From positions 186,001 through 250,000 of the forward strand of contig NC_014758.1 in NCBI RefSeq assembly GCF_000183405.1: a stretch of 64,000 nucleotides of DNA. The letters are read 5' to 3'. The notes under the pieces are model-generated. The model made no database searches and was not told the origin of the DNA. It worked only from the letters and a program-made list of their open reading frames with translations. This stretch comes from Calditerrivibrio nitroreducens DSM 19672 (lineage in GTDB: Bacteria; Chrysiogenota; Deferribacteres; Deferribacterales; Calditerrivibrionaceae). Shown here piece by piece: positions 17,003-25,530 of the stretch (positions are counted from its first letter, which is position 1; every line of letters starts with the position of its first letter). A program made the position numbers and the translations under genes.

Positions 17003-17785
17003 TCAAAGGGATTTTACTTTACCCCCATCCACAAAGATTGTGCTTCCGGTGATATATGATGATGCATCAGATAATAGAAAAGTAACTACTTTTCCAATTT
17101 CTTCTATAGTCCCATACCTGAGAAGAGGGATACTGTTTTCCTCATATGATCTTTGGGCCTCAACGGAGATCCCTTTATTTTTGGCATTTATTTCATCAAG
17201 AGCTTTCACTCTATCAGTATAAATTCTACCAGGGGCTACATTGTTGAACCTGATATTGAATTTACCGTGAGTTATCGACAGAGATTTTATGAGACTCTGT
17301 ACACCAGATCTGAAAACATTTGATAAAAGCAGAACGTCTATCGGCTCTTTTATAGAGGTGGATGTGATGGTAACGATACTACCTCCATTATTTTTCTTCA
17401 TATAAGGGAGAGTTTCCCTTATCATTCTAACAGCACTCATCAGGGTGAGGTTGTAGGCATCAAGCCAGTCTTCTTCTGAGAGATCTTCAAAAAAACCTGC
17501 TTTTGGTCCACCAGCATTTATCACAAGTCCATCTATGCGATTGTATTTTTTATAGGTTTCGTTAATCCAATTTTTAATTGAAACAGGGTTGGATGCATCC
17601 ATCACAAAAGCGGACACTTCGGTGTGTTGTCTTAATTTTTGGGCTGATTTATCGATTTCTGACCTGTTTCTGCTTGCAATTGAAAGAATAGCTCCTTCTT
17701 TTGCGGTTTCCTGGGCAATACCGAAACCTATCCCTTTGCTTGAAGCAGCAACCAATATTACCTTGTCTTTAAGATTTAGGTCCAT
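17003..17785 (-). CDS. Short-chain dehydrogenase/reductase family protein with atypical active site
   Basis: This 260-aa Rossmann protein has the SDR cofactor motif (ASSKGIGFGIA, about residue 14), NAGG (about 90) and the C-terminal end FLLSDASSYITGSTIFVDGG. The usual YxxxK catalytic pair is absent. After the serine region (VTITSTSIKEP) the expected position reads LLSNVFRSGV, with Asn/Arg in place of Tyr/Lys. A subgroup of SDR proteins shows this form. The annotation as a classical ketoreductase should therefore be avoided. It overlaps the upstream PanE-Nudix gene by 17 bp, so both are probably made from one transcript. Confidence 0.85.
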   Translation of the reverse strand: MDLNLKDKVILVAASSKGIGFGIAQETAKEGAILSIASRNRSEIDKSAQKLRQHTEVSAFVMDASNPVSIKNWINETYKKYNRIDGLVINAGGPKAGFFEDLSEEDWLDAYNLTLMSAVRMIRETLPYMKKNNGGSIVTITSTSIKEPIDVLLLSNVFRSGVQSLIKSLSITHGKFNIRFNNVAPGRIYTDRVKALDEINAKNKGISVEAQRSYEENSIPLLRYGTIEEIGKVVTFLLSDASSYITGSTIFVDGGKVKSL

Positions 17786-19097
17786 CCGATCTCCTTTTCT
17801 TTAGAATATGCTTGAAATCTTCTATTATCTTCTTATGGTCGAATGCTATATTTTCTGGCAGCTTATTTAAATTAAAGAATTTTGCATCTTTTGCATCATC
17901 TGCGGCCTTCGGAGCATCATCGGAAAAGGTGTAGTAAACGATACTTACTGTATGAAACCTGCTATCTCTTGTGGGGTCCGAATAGACCCCAAGCATTTCA
18001 AATTTATCCACTGTTATCCCTGTTTCCTCTTCAAGCTCCCTTTTTGCAGCATTTTCCACAGTTTCCCCGTAATCTACAAATCCTCCAGGGATTGCCCAGC
18101 CGTAGGGTGGGTTTTTTCTTTCTATCAGGAGGATCTCATTGTTAGAGTTGTAGACTATCATGTCTACGGTAAGCTTTGGGGTATAGATATATTTTTTACC
18201 ATATTTATATTTCAAAAGGTTGTAGATCGTTTCAGTATAAGCGGCGGGGGTTGTATCTTTTAATCTATTTATAACTGGCAACATTATCCCATCCACTTCA
18301 GGTATTTTTAGCTTTTGTATATCCTGCAGCATACTGGTTTTGTAATTGTAAAGGTTACCTTTTACATCCATGATTTTATCTAAATAATCCTGTGGGATCT
18401 CAACCCCATCTCTCTTTGCGGCGAGGTAACCTTCCTCAAGCATTTTTTGCATAAGGTGTCTACTGTAGTCATTTTCCACCAATTTGCCACATGTGGCCTC
18501 CAGGAGTGCAGAAAGGGGGTTGAAAATAAGGTTCCAGAGGAGCTTTTTCCACATCACAAGCTTTATATCATCTGATATTACACATGGAACGTCTATTCTG
18601 TCAAATATCATTTTTATATTTTGTAAATCGTTTGCTGAAACATTGCTGGTAAAGGCACCGAGTATTATGCGGCCATCGGCTGAATGGGTTACATGTCCGG
18701 GGGTATCAACAGAAGATCCCACAAAAACAGATGCGGCAACAACTTTATGATCTGGTAGTAATGAAGCGATTATGGATGGGTTGTCTATTCCATTTTGCAT
18801 AGAAACTATTATAGATTCTGGCTTGATAAATGATTTTATCGTGGAGCAGGCGTTAGCAGTATCCTGAGATTTTACAGCGATGAAAACTATATCATATTGG
18901 GATTGGGGGGTGGCGAAGGCCTTGATGGGAACTACTATATCTCCATATCTATAACTGTTTATCGATAAGGTACCATTGTCCTGTAATTTTTTTAAGTGTT
19001 CACCTCTTGCGATAAAATCTATATCATAACCTTTATTCGCCATAAGTCCGCAGAATAAAGATCCTACAGCACCAGCTCCAAAACATAACATTTTCAT
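17769..19097 (-). CDS. Fusion of ketopantoate reductase-like (PanE/ApbA) and Nudix hydrolase domains
   Basis: This 442-aa protein has two parts. Residues 1 to about 295 are a PanE/ApbA-type reductase: GAGAVGSLFCGLMANKGYDI binds NADPH, VKSQDT and the C-terminal helical domain follow (KLLWNLIFNPLSALLEATCG). Residues about 305-440 are a Nudix domain with the box GGFVDYGETVENAAKRELEE near 337-356. The first part would reduce 2-ketopantoate or a similar 2-keto acid; the second would cleave a nucleoside-diphosphate derivative, perhaps ADP-ribose-like. Normal PanE is about 300 aa, so the fusion is clear and in one open frame. It lies 13 bp after the Clp gene and overlaps an SDR gene. The coupled function is unknown. 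Confidence 0.85.
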   Translation of the reverse strand: MKMLCFGAGAVGSLFCGLMANKGYDIDFIARGEHLKKLQDNGTLSINSYRYGDIVVPIKAFATPQSQYDIVFIAVKSQDTANACSTIKSFIKPESIIVSMQNGIDNPSIIASLLPDHKVVAASVFVGSSVDTPGHVTHSADGRIILGAFTSNVSANDLQNIKMIFDRIDVPCVISDDIKLVMWKKLLWNLIFNPLSALLEATCGKLVENDYSRHLMQKMLEEGYLAAKRDGVEIPQDYLDKIMDVKGNLYNYKTSMLQDIQKLKIPEVDGIMLPVINRLKDTTPAAYTETIYNLLKYKYGKKYIYTPKLTVDMIVYNSNNEILLIERKNPPYGWAIPGGFVDYGETVENAAKRELEEETGITVDKFEMLGVYSDPTRDSRFHTVSIVYYTFSDDAPKAADDAKDAKFFNLNKLPENIAFDHKKIIEDFKHILKKRRSDGPKS

Positions 19098-19110
19098 AAA
19101 AACCCCTTTA

Positions 19111-21507
19111 TTATCTGAAATGGATACTATTATTTTTAAGAATTACAGAGATATTTTTTCGCTTGTGGTACTTTCCATCCAGCAATAGTTCACTGAGAGG
19201 GTCTTCAATAAACTTGGATATGAGGCGTCTTAATGGCCTTGCCCCATAACTATAATCGTATTCCTGACTTAAGATAAACTTTTTTACATCTTCACTGACG
19301 TTGAGATGCTTTCCATTTTTGGACAATAATCCGTTTATTTCTTTAATATACTTGTCAATAATTTTGATAAGATCATCCTGAACAAGTGGTTTGAATACCA
19401 CTATATTGTCTATTCTGTTTAGAAATTCAGGTCTGAAAAACTCATTTATCTCTTTATGGGCATACTGACAGAAGGTTTCGTAATCTATATTATTGTTATC
19501 TATTTCATTAAATCCAAGTTTTTTTCTACCCAGAAAAGATTTCGTCCCAAGGTTTGAAGTCATAATGATTATGGCATTCTTAAAGGAGCATCTTCTACCG
19601 TATGAATCGGTTATAAAACCTTCATCCATTATTTGTAATAATATATTCAGTACTTCAGGGTCAGCCTTTTCTATTTCATCAAATAAAACTACACTGTAAG
19701 GCTTCCTACGGATCATTTCTGTCAATTTTCCACCATCATCATATCCAACATAACCCGGAGGAGACCCCAAAAGTTTCGAAACGGAATGCTTTTCCATGAA
19801 TTCGCTCATATCAACTCTTATTAAAAAATCTTCTTTACCGAAGAAGTTTAAAGCAAGTTGTTTGGCAAGCTCCGTTTTACCAACTCCTGTTGGCCCCAGA
19901 AAGAGGAAGTTTGCAATCGGTTTTTTCCCGTTGTGTAAACCAGCCACACCCTTTTTTATAGCCTTTGAAACTATCTCTATTGCTTCTGATTGACCAATAA
20001 CCTCGGATTCAAGCTTGCTTTTTAGCATCTGTGCTTTCTGAATATCTGATGAAGTGATGTTTGAAATATTTATCCTTGAAATCTTCGATACAATCTCATG
20101 GATGTCAGATATCGTTAGCTCTGAATAGCTATTTTTACTGCGGTCTAACCATGCGGAATATCTTTTTCTATAAAGTTCCCCCAGAGATTCAACTTCGGTG
20201 GTTATCTTTTCAGCAGCAGCATAATTTTCAGCCTGGATGAGAATTTTTTTCTTCACCAGCAGGGTGTTTAGTTTATCTTTCAAGTTTTTCAGCTCTTCAG
20301 GGAACTGTTCATGCTTAAGTTTTACATGGGATGAGGCTTCATCTAAGATATCTATCGACTTATCCGGCTGATATCGATCTGTGATATATCTCTCGGACAG
20401 ATCTATTATTTTATCTACTATTTCCTCCGTTATAAAGACCTTGTGAAATTGTTCGTATCTATTTTTTAGCCCAAGGAGTATCTTTTTTGTCTGCTGTGGG
20501 GTGGGTGGATCCACCATGATTGTTTGAAATCTCCGCTCAAGGGCGGAATCTTTTTCTATGTATTTTCTATACTCTTTAATGGTTGTGGCACCTATACACT
20601 GAAACAAACCTTTTGAAAGGTATGGTTTTAAAATATTAGCCGCATCCACTCCCCCTTCAGAATCTCCGGCACCCACCATAGTATGAATCTCATCAATAAA
20701 AACGATTATATTGCCACTGTTTTCAACCTCTTTGAGCAAAACCTGCATCCTTTCCTCAAATTGTCCTCTGTATTTGGTACCTGCCACAAGAGTACCAAAA
20801 TCCATACTGATGATTCTTTTATTTCTCAGGGAGAGGGGAACTTCAGCATTCGCAATCTTTATTGCAAGACCTTCGACGATGGCAGTTTTCCCTGTTCCAG
20901 GTTCACCGATGAGGATTGCATTGTTTTTGGTCCTTCTGCAGAGAATCTCGATCAATCTATCTATCTCAGAATCCCTTTCAATAACGGGGTCTAACTTATT
21001 TTCTGTAGCAAGCCTAGTAAGATCTTTACAAAAGTAATCTATATTTGGGGTTTCGGTTTTTGGTTTATTTGTTTGTACTTTCAACCGTTGTAATTCTTCC
21101 CGCAATGTATAAAGATCAAAACCATATTTTGTGAGTATCTGGGATGCCTTACCCCTTTTCTCCTTGATTAGACCCAACAGGATATGTTCCGGCTGTACAA
21201 ACTTTTCCCCCAACAGTCTTGCTTCCTCTAATGCAAACTCCATTGCTCTTTTGGCATTAGCACTAAAAGGCATACTCCCTTTGAGAAAAAATGTATCTGT
21301 CCTTGTGCAGTTTTGTTTTATATCCTGAATCATTGTGTTTATATCTACGTTAAAAGTCTCAAAGAGGGTGGATATGTGCCCTGACTTTTCACGAAGAATA
21401 CCAAGAAGGATATGCTCTGTATCGATTGTACCATTGGCAAGCTTTTCCGCTTCGTCTCTCGAATATAGGATGGCTCGCCTTGTTCTGTCTGTAAAAAGAT
21501 CAAACAT
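19111..21507 (-). CDS. clpC: Clp protease ATPase subunit, ClpC/ClpA type
   Basis: This 798-aa AAA+ unfoldase has two N-terminal Clp-N repeats (residues 1-145). The first AAA module has Walker A GEPGTGKT near 199 and the second has GPTGVGKT near 536. A middle segment around 400-450 resembles the UVR/coiled-coil region of ClpC rather than ClpA. The C-terminal domain ends near KNISVILKNNSIHFR. It hands substrates to ClpP, which is not in this window. MFDLFTDRTRRAIL at 21507 is the conserved start with an AAAGGA site upstream. An in-frame ATG at 21552 would add 15 unrelated residues. ClpC versus ClpA is a judgement. Confidence 0.88.
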   Translation of the reverse strand: MFDLFTDRTRRAILYSRDEAEKLANGTIDTEHILLGILREKSGHISTLFETFNVDINTMIQDIKQNCTRTDTFFLKGSMPFSANAKRAMEFALEEARLLGEKFVQPEHILLGLIKEKRGKASQILTKYGFDLYTLREELQRLKVQTNKPKTETPNIDYFCKDLTRLATENKLDPVIERDSEIDRLIEILCRRTKNNAILIGEPGTGKTAIVEGLAIKIANAEVPLSLRNKRIISMDFGTLVAGTKYRGQFEERMQVLLKEVENSGNIIVFIDEIHTMVGAGDSEGGVDAANILKPYLSKGLFQCIGATTIKEYRKYIEKDSALERRFQTIMVDPPTPQQTKKILLGLKNRYEQFHKVFITEEIVDKIIDLSERYITDRYQPDKSIDILDEASSHVKLKHEQFPEELKNLKDKLNTLLVKKKILIQAENYAAAEKITTEVESLGELYRKRYSAWLDRSKNSYSELTISDIHEIVSKISRINISNITSSDIQKAQMLKSKLESEVIGQSEAIEIVSKAIKKGVAGLHNGKKPIANFLFLGPTGVGKTELAKQLALNFFGKEDFLIRVDMSEFMEKHSVSKLLGSPPGYVGYDDGGKLTEMIRRKPYSVVLFDEIEKADPEVLNILLQIMDEGFITDSYGRRCSFKNAIIIMTSNLGTKSFLGRKKLGFNEIDNNNIDYETFCQYAHKEINEFFRPEFLNRIDNIVVFKPLVQDDLIKIIDKYIKEINGLLSKNGKHLNVSEDVKKFILSQEYDYSYGARPLRRLISKFIEDPLSELLLDGKYHKRKNISVILKNNSIHFR

Positions 21508-21619
21508 AAAATTCCTTTTGATTTTTATTATTTTTCTATTATAATAATACAAGAAAGATATATGTCAAGAGACCATTGGGGGAGATTATGTTTATATGGC
21601 TCACAGGACAGGGGGTTTT

Positions 21620-22843
21620 ATGTTAAAAGCTATACCTATTAATGAAATAAAAACAGGAATGATTATTTTAAAATGCGATAAAGAGTGGTTAAAGTTGCCT
21701 TTTTTTGGAAAACCTCTCGAATCTGATGATATTATAAAAATTCTGAAAAATTATGGTGTGTCAAAGGTATATATCTCTGTGGATCAGGAAGAGAATCGCT
21801 CTTCAAACTTTGAAGCCACAGCGGAAGAGGAGGTTTTGAATAACACCGCAGATATAAAGAAGTATTCCGCCACTATAGAGGAGGTCAGTCATATTCAAAG
21901 GATTCATAAAAATAGTGTTGAGATCGTTCAGGATATTTTAAACGACGTTAGAAAAGGGAATTCGGTTTACATGGAGGATATTACACTGGTAATTGATCAA
22001 TTTCTTGAAGATTGTTTCAAAAAACCTACACTTGTGGCAAGTGTTGCCAGAATAAAACATAGTGATGATTACGAAGTAAGCCATGCTATGAATGTGTCTA
22101 TTCTTAATATGGCTTTGGGGCGCAAGCTGGGTCTCGATATTGAGCAGATGAAAATGGTGGGTATTGGTGGTTTGCTCCATGATATAGGTAAAGTAAAAAT
22201 CCCGGAAAATCTGTTAAAGAAACCTGGTAAGCTCACAGATGAGGAGTTTGCCATTGTAAAAAAGCATCCGGAATATGGTTATGAGATGTTAAAAGGGAGG
22301 TTTCCTCAGCCGGTTTTGGAATCTGTTCTTTTTCACCACGAAAGGGCAGATGGAAGTGGGTATCCTTTTGGTTTAAAAGATTCTGCTATTCCAAGATTTG
22401 CAAAAATTACATCTGTATCTGATGTTTATGATGCTATTACCAGTGATAAGGCATACAAAAATGGCTCCTCAGCCCCAAAGGCCATATCCGAGATGCTAAA
22501 AAGCTCTGGTATTCAGTTTAATAATGTACTCCTTAAGATGTTTATAGAGATTTTAGGAGGCTACCCATCAGGAACAGTTGTATTGCTTGACACCGGCGAG
22601 ATAGCGGTTGTTTTCAAAGAAAATCACAAGGTTCCGCAATATCCTCTTGTTATAGTTGTGACTGATAAAAATCAGAAGCAATGTCAACCTTATCTTTTTG
22701 ATTTAAACGAATACAATCTGTTGACTAAAAAGCATTATAAAACTATATTAACAGCTTTAGATGCAAAAAAGTATGAAATAGATCCGAATAAAGTGATAGA
22801 GATGTTTATAAATAACACCTCTTTGGAGGCAAGATATGGATAG
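21620..22843 (+). CDS. HD-GYP domain protein, probable cyclic-di-GMP phosphodiesterase
   Basis: This 407-aa cytoplasmic protein has an N-terminal DUF3391-type domain (MLKAIPINEIKTGMIILK) and a C-terminal HD-GYP domain. Metal-binding motifs are HDIGK near residue 186, and HHERADGSGYP near 239, which supplies the GYP-type signature. Such enzymes usually cleave cyclic-di-GMP to GMP. The protein lacks a receiver domain. ATG 21620 matches the family start and has a G-rich site; ATG 21596 would add eight residues. It overlaps the ACT-domain gene by 8 bp. Confidence 0.85.
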   Translation: MLKAIPINEIKTGMIILKCDKEWLKLPFFGKPLESDDIIKILKNYGVSKVYISVDQEENRSSNFEATAEEEVLNNTADIKKYSATIEEVSHIQRIHKNSVEIVQDILNDVRKGNSVYMEDITLVIDQFLEDCFKKPTLVASVARIKHSDDYEVSHAMNVSILNMALGRKLGLDIEQMKMVGIGGLLHDIGKVKIPENLLKKPGKLTDEEFAIVKKHPEYGYEMLKGRFPQPVLESVLFHHERADGSGYPFGLKDSAIPRFAKITSVSDVYDAITSDKAYKNGSSAPKAISEMLKSSGIQFNNVLLKMFIEILGGYPSGTVVLLDTGEIAVVFKENHKVPQYPLVIVVTDKNQKQCQPYLFDLNEYNLLTKKHYKTILTALDAKKYEIDPNKVIEMFINNTSLEARYG

Positions 22844-23363
22844 AAGATTTTATGCACTGACGTTTGTTTCAGAGGATAGGCCGGGGATTGTGTCGGATGT
22901 TACAAAGGTTCTTTACGAAAACGGTTTCAATATAGAAGATTCCAGCTCTACACTTCTTAGGGGTATATTTGCTATGATTTTGATTGTTAGCACAAGAGAG
23001 GATATTGATGAAGCAGCCATTCAAAAACTATTTTCCCCACTTAATTATATGACTATCAGTGTAAAGAGGATAGATCGTGATGTACCAGAAATTGAGGGGG
23101 AAAGTTACTCGATATCTGTTTATGGTGCCGATAAGGCAGGTATTGTATATAATGTGTCTAAGTTTCTGTCGGATAGGAAAATAAATATCGTGGATCTTCA
23201 AACTAAAGTTGCCGGTAAGAAGGATAAACCTATATACATAATGATATTGGAGGTTATTGTACCAAAAGGAGTTGATGGGGGTTGGATAGATCAGCTGAAG
23301 GAGATTTCCAGGGGGATGGGTATAGATATATCTGTAAAATCGATAGAGACATTCGAGTTTTAA
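22836..23363 (+). CDS. Tandem ACT-domain protein (GcvR-like)
   Basis: This 175-aa protein consists of two ACT domains. They start at about residue 4 (YALTFVSEDRPGIVSDVTKVL) and about 90 (YSISVYGADKAGIVYNVSKFL). The pattern fits the GcvR/ACT-only family, which senses amino acids and in E. coli acts on the glycine cleavage regulator GcvA. No glycine-cleavage gene is adjacent, so that role is not assigned. The start lies inside the end of the HD-GYP gene, and def starts 1 bp after its stop. Confidence 0.8.
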   Translation: MDRRFYALTFVSEDRPGIVSDVTKVLYENGFNIEDSSSTLLRGIFAMILIVSTREDIDEAAIQKLFSPLNYMTISVKRIDRDVPEIEGESYSISVYGADKAGIVYNVSKFLSDRKINIVDLQTKVAGKKDKPIYIMILEVIVPKGVDGGWIDQLKEISRGMGIDISVKSIETFEF

Positions 23364-23364
23364 T

Positions 23365-23871
23365 ATGGCTATTAGAGAGGTTTTGACATATCCAAATCCA
23401 AAGCTAAAAGAGATTTCCGAGGAGGTTCTTAAGATCGATGATTATGTAAGATCTGTGATTACAGATCTAAAAGATACTATGGAAGATGCAGGGCATTCCG
23501 TTGGTATTGCTGCACCGCAGATTGGGGAATTAATAAGGGTTATTGTGGTGGATCCTTCTAAAAATCCAAAGTGTAAGGAGCATCACGGACCTAATGTTAT
23601 GATAAACCCAGAGATTATAAAATGGGAAGGTTTGACACAATTCAGGGAAGGGTGTATGAGTGTACCCGATTACACCGGCAATGTTACGAGAGCGGAAAAG
23701 ATATTAGTCCAGTTTCTTGATGAAAATGGGGAGCAAAAGGTTTTTGAAACGGAAGGTTTTGAGGCTATCCTCATTCAGCATGAGATAGATCACTTAGACG
23801 GTGTACTTTTTATAGATAGGATTATATCCAAAAGGACAGATCTTTTTAAGAGGAAAAACTATAAGAAATAG
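23365..23871 (+). CDS. def: Peptide deformylase
   Basis: This 168-aa enzyme removes the formyl group from nascent N-terminal methionine in the cytoplasm. All three family motifs are visible: GIAAPQIG (about residue 49), EGCMSVPD (about 97, with the metal-binding Cys) and QHEIDHLDGVLF (about 137, with the two His ligands and catalytic Glu). Length is normal. It lies 1 bp after the ACT-domain gene. The common def-fmt pairing is not seen here; a hydroxyacid dehydrogenase follows. Confidence 0.95.
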   Translation: MAIREVLTYPNPKLKEISEEVLKIDDYVRSVITDLKDTMEDAGHSVGIAAPQIGELIRVIVVDPSKNPKCKEHHGPNVMINPEIIKWEGLTQFREGCMSVPDYTGNVTRAEKILVQFLDENGEQKVFETEGFEAILIQHEIDHLDGVLFIDRIISKRTDLFKRKNYKK

Positions 23872-23915
23872 ATAATGCCTGTAATATTTTTAAGCTAAAA
23901 TAGATAGGGGATGAT

Positions 23916-24866
23916 ATGAACAAGGTTGTGGTTACGCAAAAATTACCATATCCAGTTGTTGAAAAACTAAGTGGTTACAACATCTTTTATAACGATAAAG
24001 ATACGCAGATGGATAGGAACGAATTACTGATGCAAACCACTGATGCGGATGCCATTGTGTCGATGCTTTCGGATAGAATAGATAAAGAGCTTATAGATAA
24101 TGCTAAAAAACTCAAGATTATAGTAAACTACGCTGTGGGTTTTAACAATATCGATGTCGTTTATGCAAAAGAAAAAGGGATCGTTGTATGTAACACACCG
24201 CATATTTTGACAGAGACAACTGCTGAATTAGCTTTTGCACTCATGATCTCTGTTGCCAGAAGGGTGGTGGAGGCGGATAGATTTACCCGTGGAGGTAGAT
24301 TTAAAGGATGGACTCCGAATCTTTTTTTAGGTACAGATCTTTATCGAAAAAGAGTTGGGATTTTTGGGTTTGGTAGAATAGGGCAGGCTTTCGCAAGGTG
24401 TTGCAGAGGTTTTGAAATGGATATAGTGTATACAGGCAAAAGTAGAAAATTTGATGGGGAGTTACTAACAAATGCTAAATACCTTCCTTTTGAAGAATTT
24501 GTGTCAACTTCTGATTTTATTGTGGTTACTGCCCCTTTAAATGAGTCAACAAGATATACCTTTACTATAGATACTTTTAAAAAGATGAAGAGGGATGCTA
24601 TCTTTATCAACGTGGGCAGAGGACCTATTGTGAAGGAATCTGATCTTGCCTTTGCATTAAAAAATCATCTTATAAGGGGTGCAGGGCTTGATGTTTATGA
24701 GAATGAGCCGGAGGTACATCCAGAACTGATCGATCTGGAAAACGTTGTCTTATTGCCCCATATCGGTAGTGCCACAGAGGATACAAGATACAATATGGCA
24801 GATTTGTGCATCAGAAGTATAAGAAATTTCCTTGAAAAAGGGGAGAGACCCTGGAACGAGGTCTGA
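23916..24866 (+). CDS. D-isomer-specific 2-hydroxyacid dehydrogenase (glyoxylate reductase-like)
   Basis: This 316-aa NAD(P)-dependent enzyme has the 2-hydroxyacid dehydrogenase layout. The cofactor loop is VGIFGFGRIGQAFARC near residue 145. The substrate and catalytic residues are Arg in NVGRGPIV (about 230), Glu in DVYENEPEVHP (about 262) and His in LLPHIGSATEDTR (about 281). It reduces 2-keto acids such as glyoxylate or hydroxypyruvate to D-hydroxy acids; the exact substrate is not certain. It is the last gene of the HD-GYP/def group and is followed by a terminator. Confidence 0.88.
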   Translation: MNKVVVTQKLPYPVVEKLSGYNIFYNDKDTQMDRNELLMQTTDADAIVSMLSDRIDKELIDNAKKLKIIVNYAVGFNNIDVVYAKEKGIVVCNTPHILTETTAELAFALMISVARRVVEADRFTRGGRFKGWTPNLFLGTDLYRKRVGIFGFGRIGQAFARCCRGFEMDIVYTGKSRKFDGELLTNAKYLPFEEFVSTSDFIVVTAPLNESTRYTFTIDTFKKMKRDAIFINVGRGPIVKESDLAFALKNHLIRGAGLDVYENEPEVHPELIDLENVVLLPHIGSATEDTRYNMADLCIRSIRNFLEKGERPWNEV

Positions 24867-24869
24867 AAT

Positions 24870-24904
24870 TTTTAAGGGTTATGATAAAATCACAACCCTT
24901 AAAA
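24870..24904. terminator. Bidirectional terminator between convergent genes
   Basis: TTTTAAGGGTT (24870-24880) pairs with AACCCTTAAAA (24894-24904) around a 13-nt loop. The A/T flanks serve either direction. It separates the hydroxyacid dehydrogenase gene from the convergent SecB-like gene ending at 24913. Confidence 0.8.
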
Positions 24905-24912
24905 TAAATTAT

Positions 24913-25338
24913 CTAGTAAAAGATTATCATTGATAATGATGGAAGACCTGCTTTATTCAGCATCCCGTCAACATTTGTTCTTATATATGGGTAAGCGATA
25001 ATATTCTGGTTTGCTTTAATAAAGTTTTTAAGAAGCTCCAGATCGTGCTCATCATCCATAATGATATCACCTCTGATTAATCCCGCGGCATCAAAAACCA
25101 GATAGTTTTTATCTTCCATAGGGCTAACGGCTCTGAATTTGAATTCCATAGCATATCTGTAAAGATGTTTCCCATCATCTAATTTATTTATGTGGGCGGT
25201 TTCCTGTACAACTGTGTCGAGGGTGATGCCGGGTTTGAATTTATCCTGTTCCTCAGGCTTCACTAAATATGTATTATAGGACATAGCCGGAAACCATGTG
25301 TGTCCCACCGCAAATTGTGTTGTGGCTTCATTTGACAT
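24913..25338 (-). CDS. SecB-like chaperone domain protein
   Basis: This 141-aa soluble protein resembles SecB weakly but along its length. The clearest match is the C-terminal stretch IIAYPYIRTNVDGMLNKAGL, followed by PSLSM. It parallels the LFPYAR...GTFPQLNL region of E. coli SecB. Acidic residues and beta-strand spacing also fit. SecB keeps preproteins unfolded for SecA; SecB-like proteins also serve toxin-antitoxin systems, but no such pair is adjacent. It has its own promoter and a GGAG site and is monocistronic. The family call is moderate. Confidence 0.6.
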   Translation of the reverse strand: MSNEATTQFAVGHTWFPAMSYNTYLVKPEEQDKFKPGITLDTVVQETAHINKLDDGKHLYRYAMEFKFRAVSPMEDKNYLVFDAAGLIRGDIIMDDEHDLELLKNFIKANQNIIAYPYIRTNVDGMLNKAGLPSLSMIIFY

Positions 25339-25367
25339 AGATTATCTCCTCTAAAAGTATTTCTGAC

Positions 25368-25397
25368 TTTATAATATTGTTCAGTTGTATATGTCAA
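25368..25397 (-). promoter_or_regulatory. Promoter of the SecB-like gene
   Basis: On the minus strand, TTGACA (25392-25397), an 18-bp spacer and TATAAA (25368-25373) lie about 30 bp before the start codon at 25338. Confidence 0.65.
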
Positions 25398-25464
25398 TTG
25401 AAAATTTGTTTGTGAAAACTCATGATTAAATGGATTCATTAAAGTAAAATTTTAAACAAATTGA

Positions 25465-25492
25465 TTGACTTAAAATTGCTTTAATCTATAAT
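25465..25492 (+). promoter_or_regulatory. Promoter of sppA
   Basis: TTGACT (25465-25470), a 16-bp spacer and TATAAT (25487-25492) lie 38 bp before the sppA start at 25531. It forms a divergent pair with the promoter of the SecB-like gene. Confidence 0.7.
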
Positions 25493-25530
25493 ATAATAAG
25501 AATAAGAATCTTTGCCAAAGGTGTTATGTT

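Noticed and set aside
19111-21552. Start of the Clp ATPase at 21552
   Set aside because: The extra 15 residues (MYYYNRKIIKIKRNF) are not family-like, and ATG 21507 has the conserved MFDLF-type start and a ribosome-binding site.
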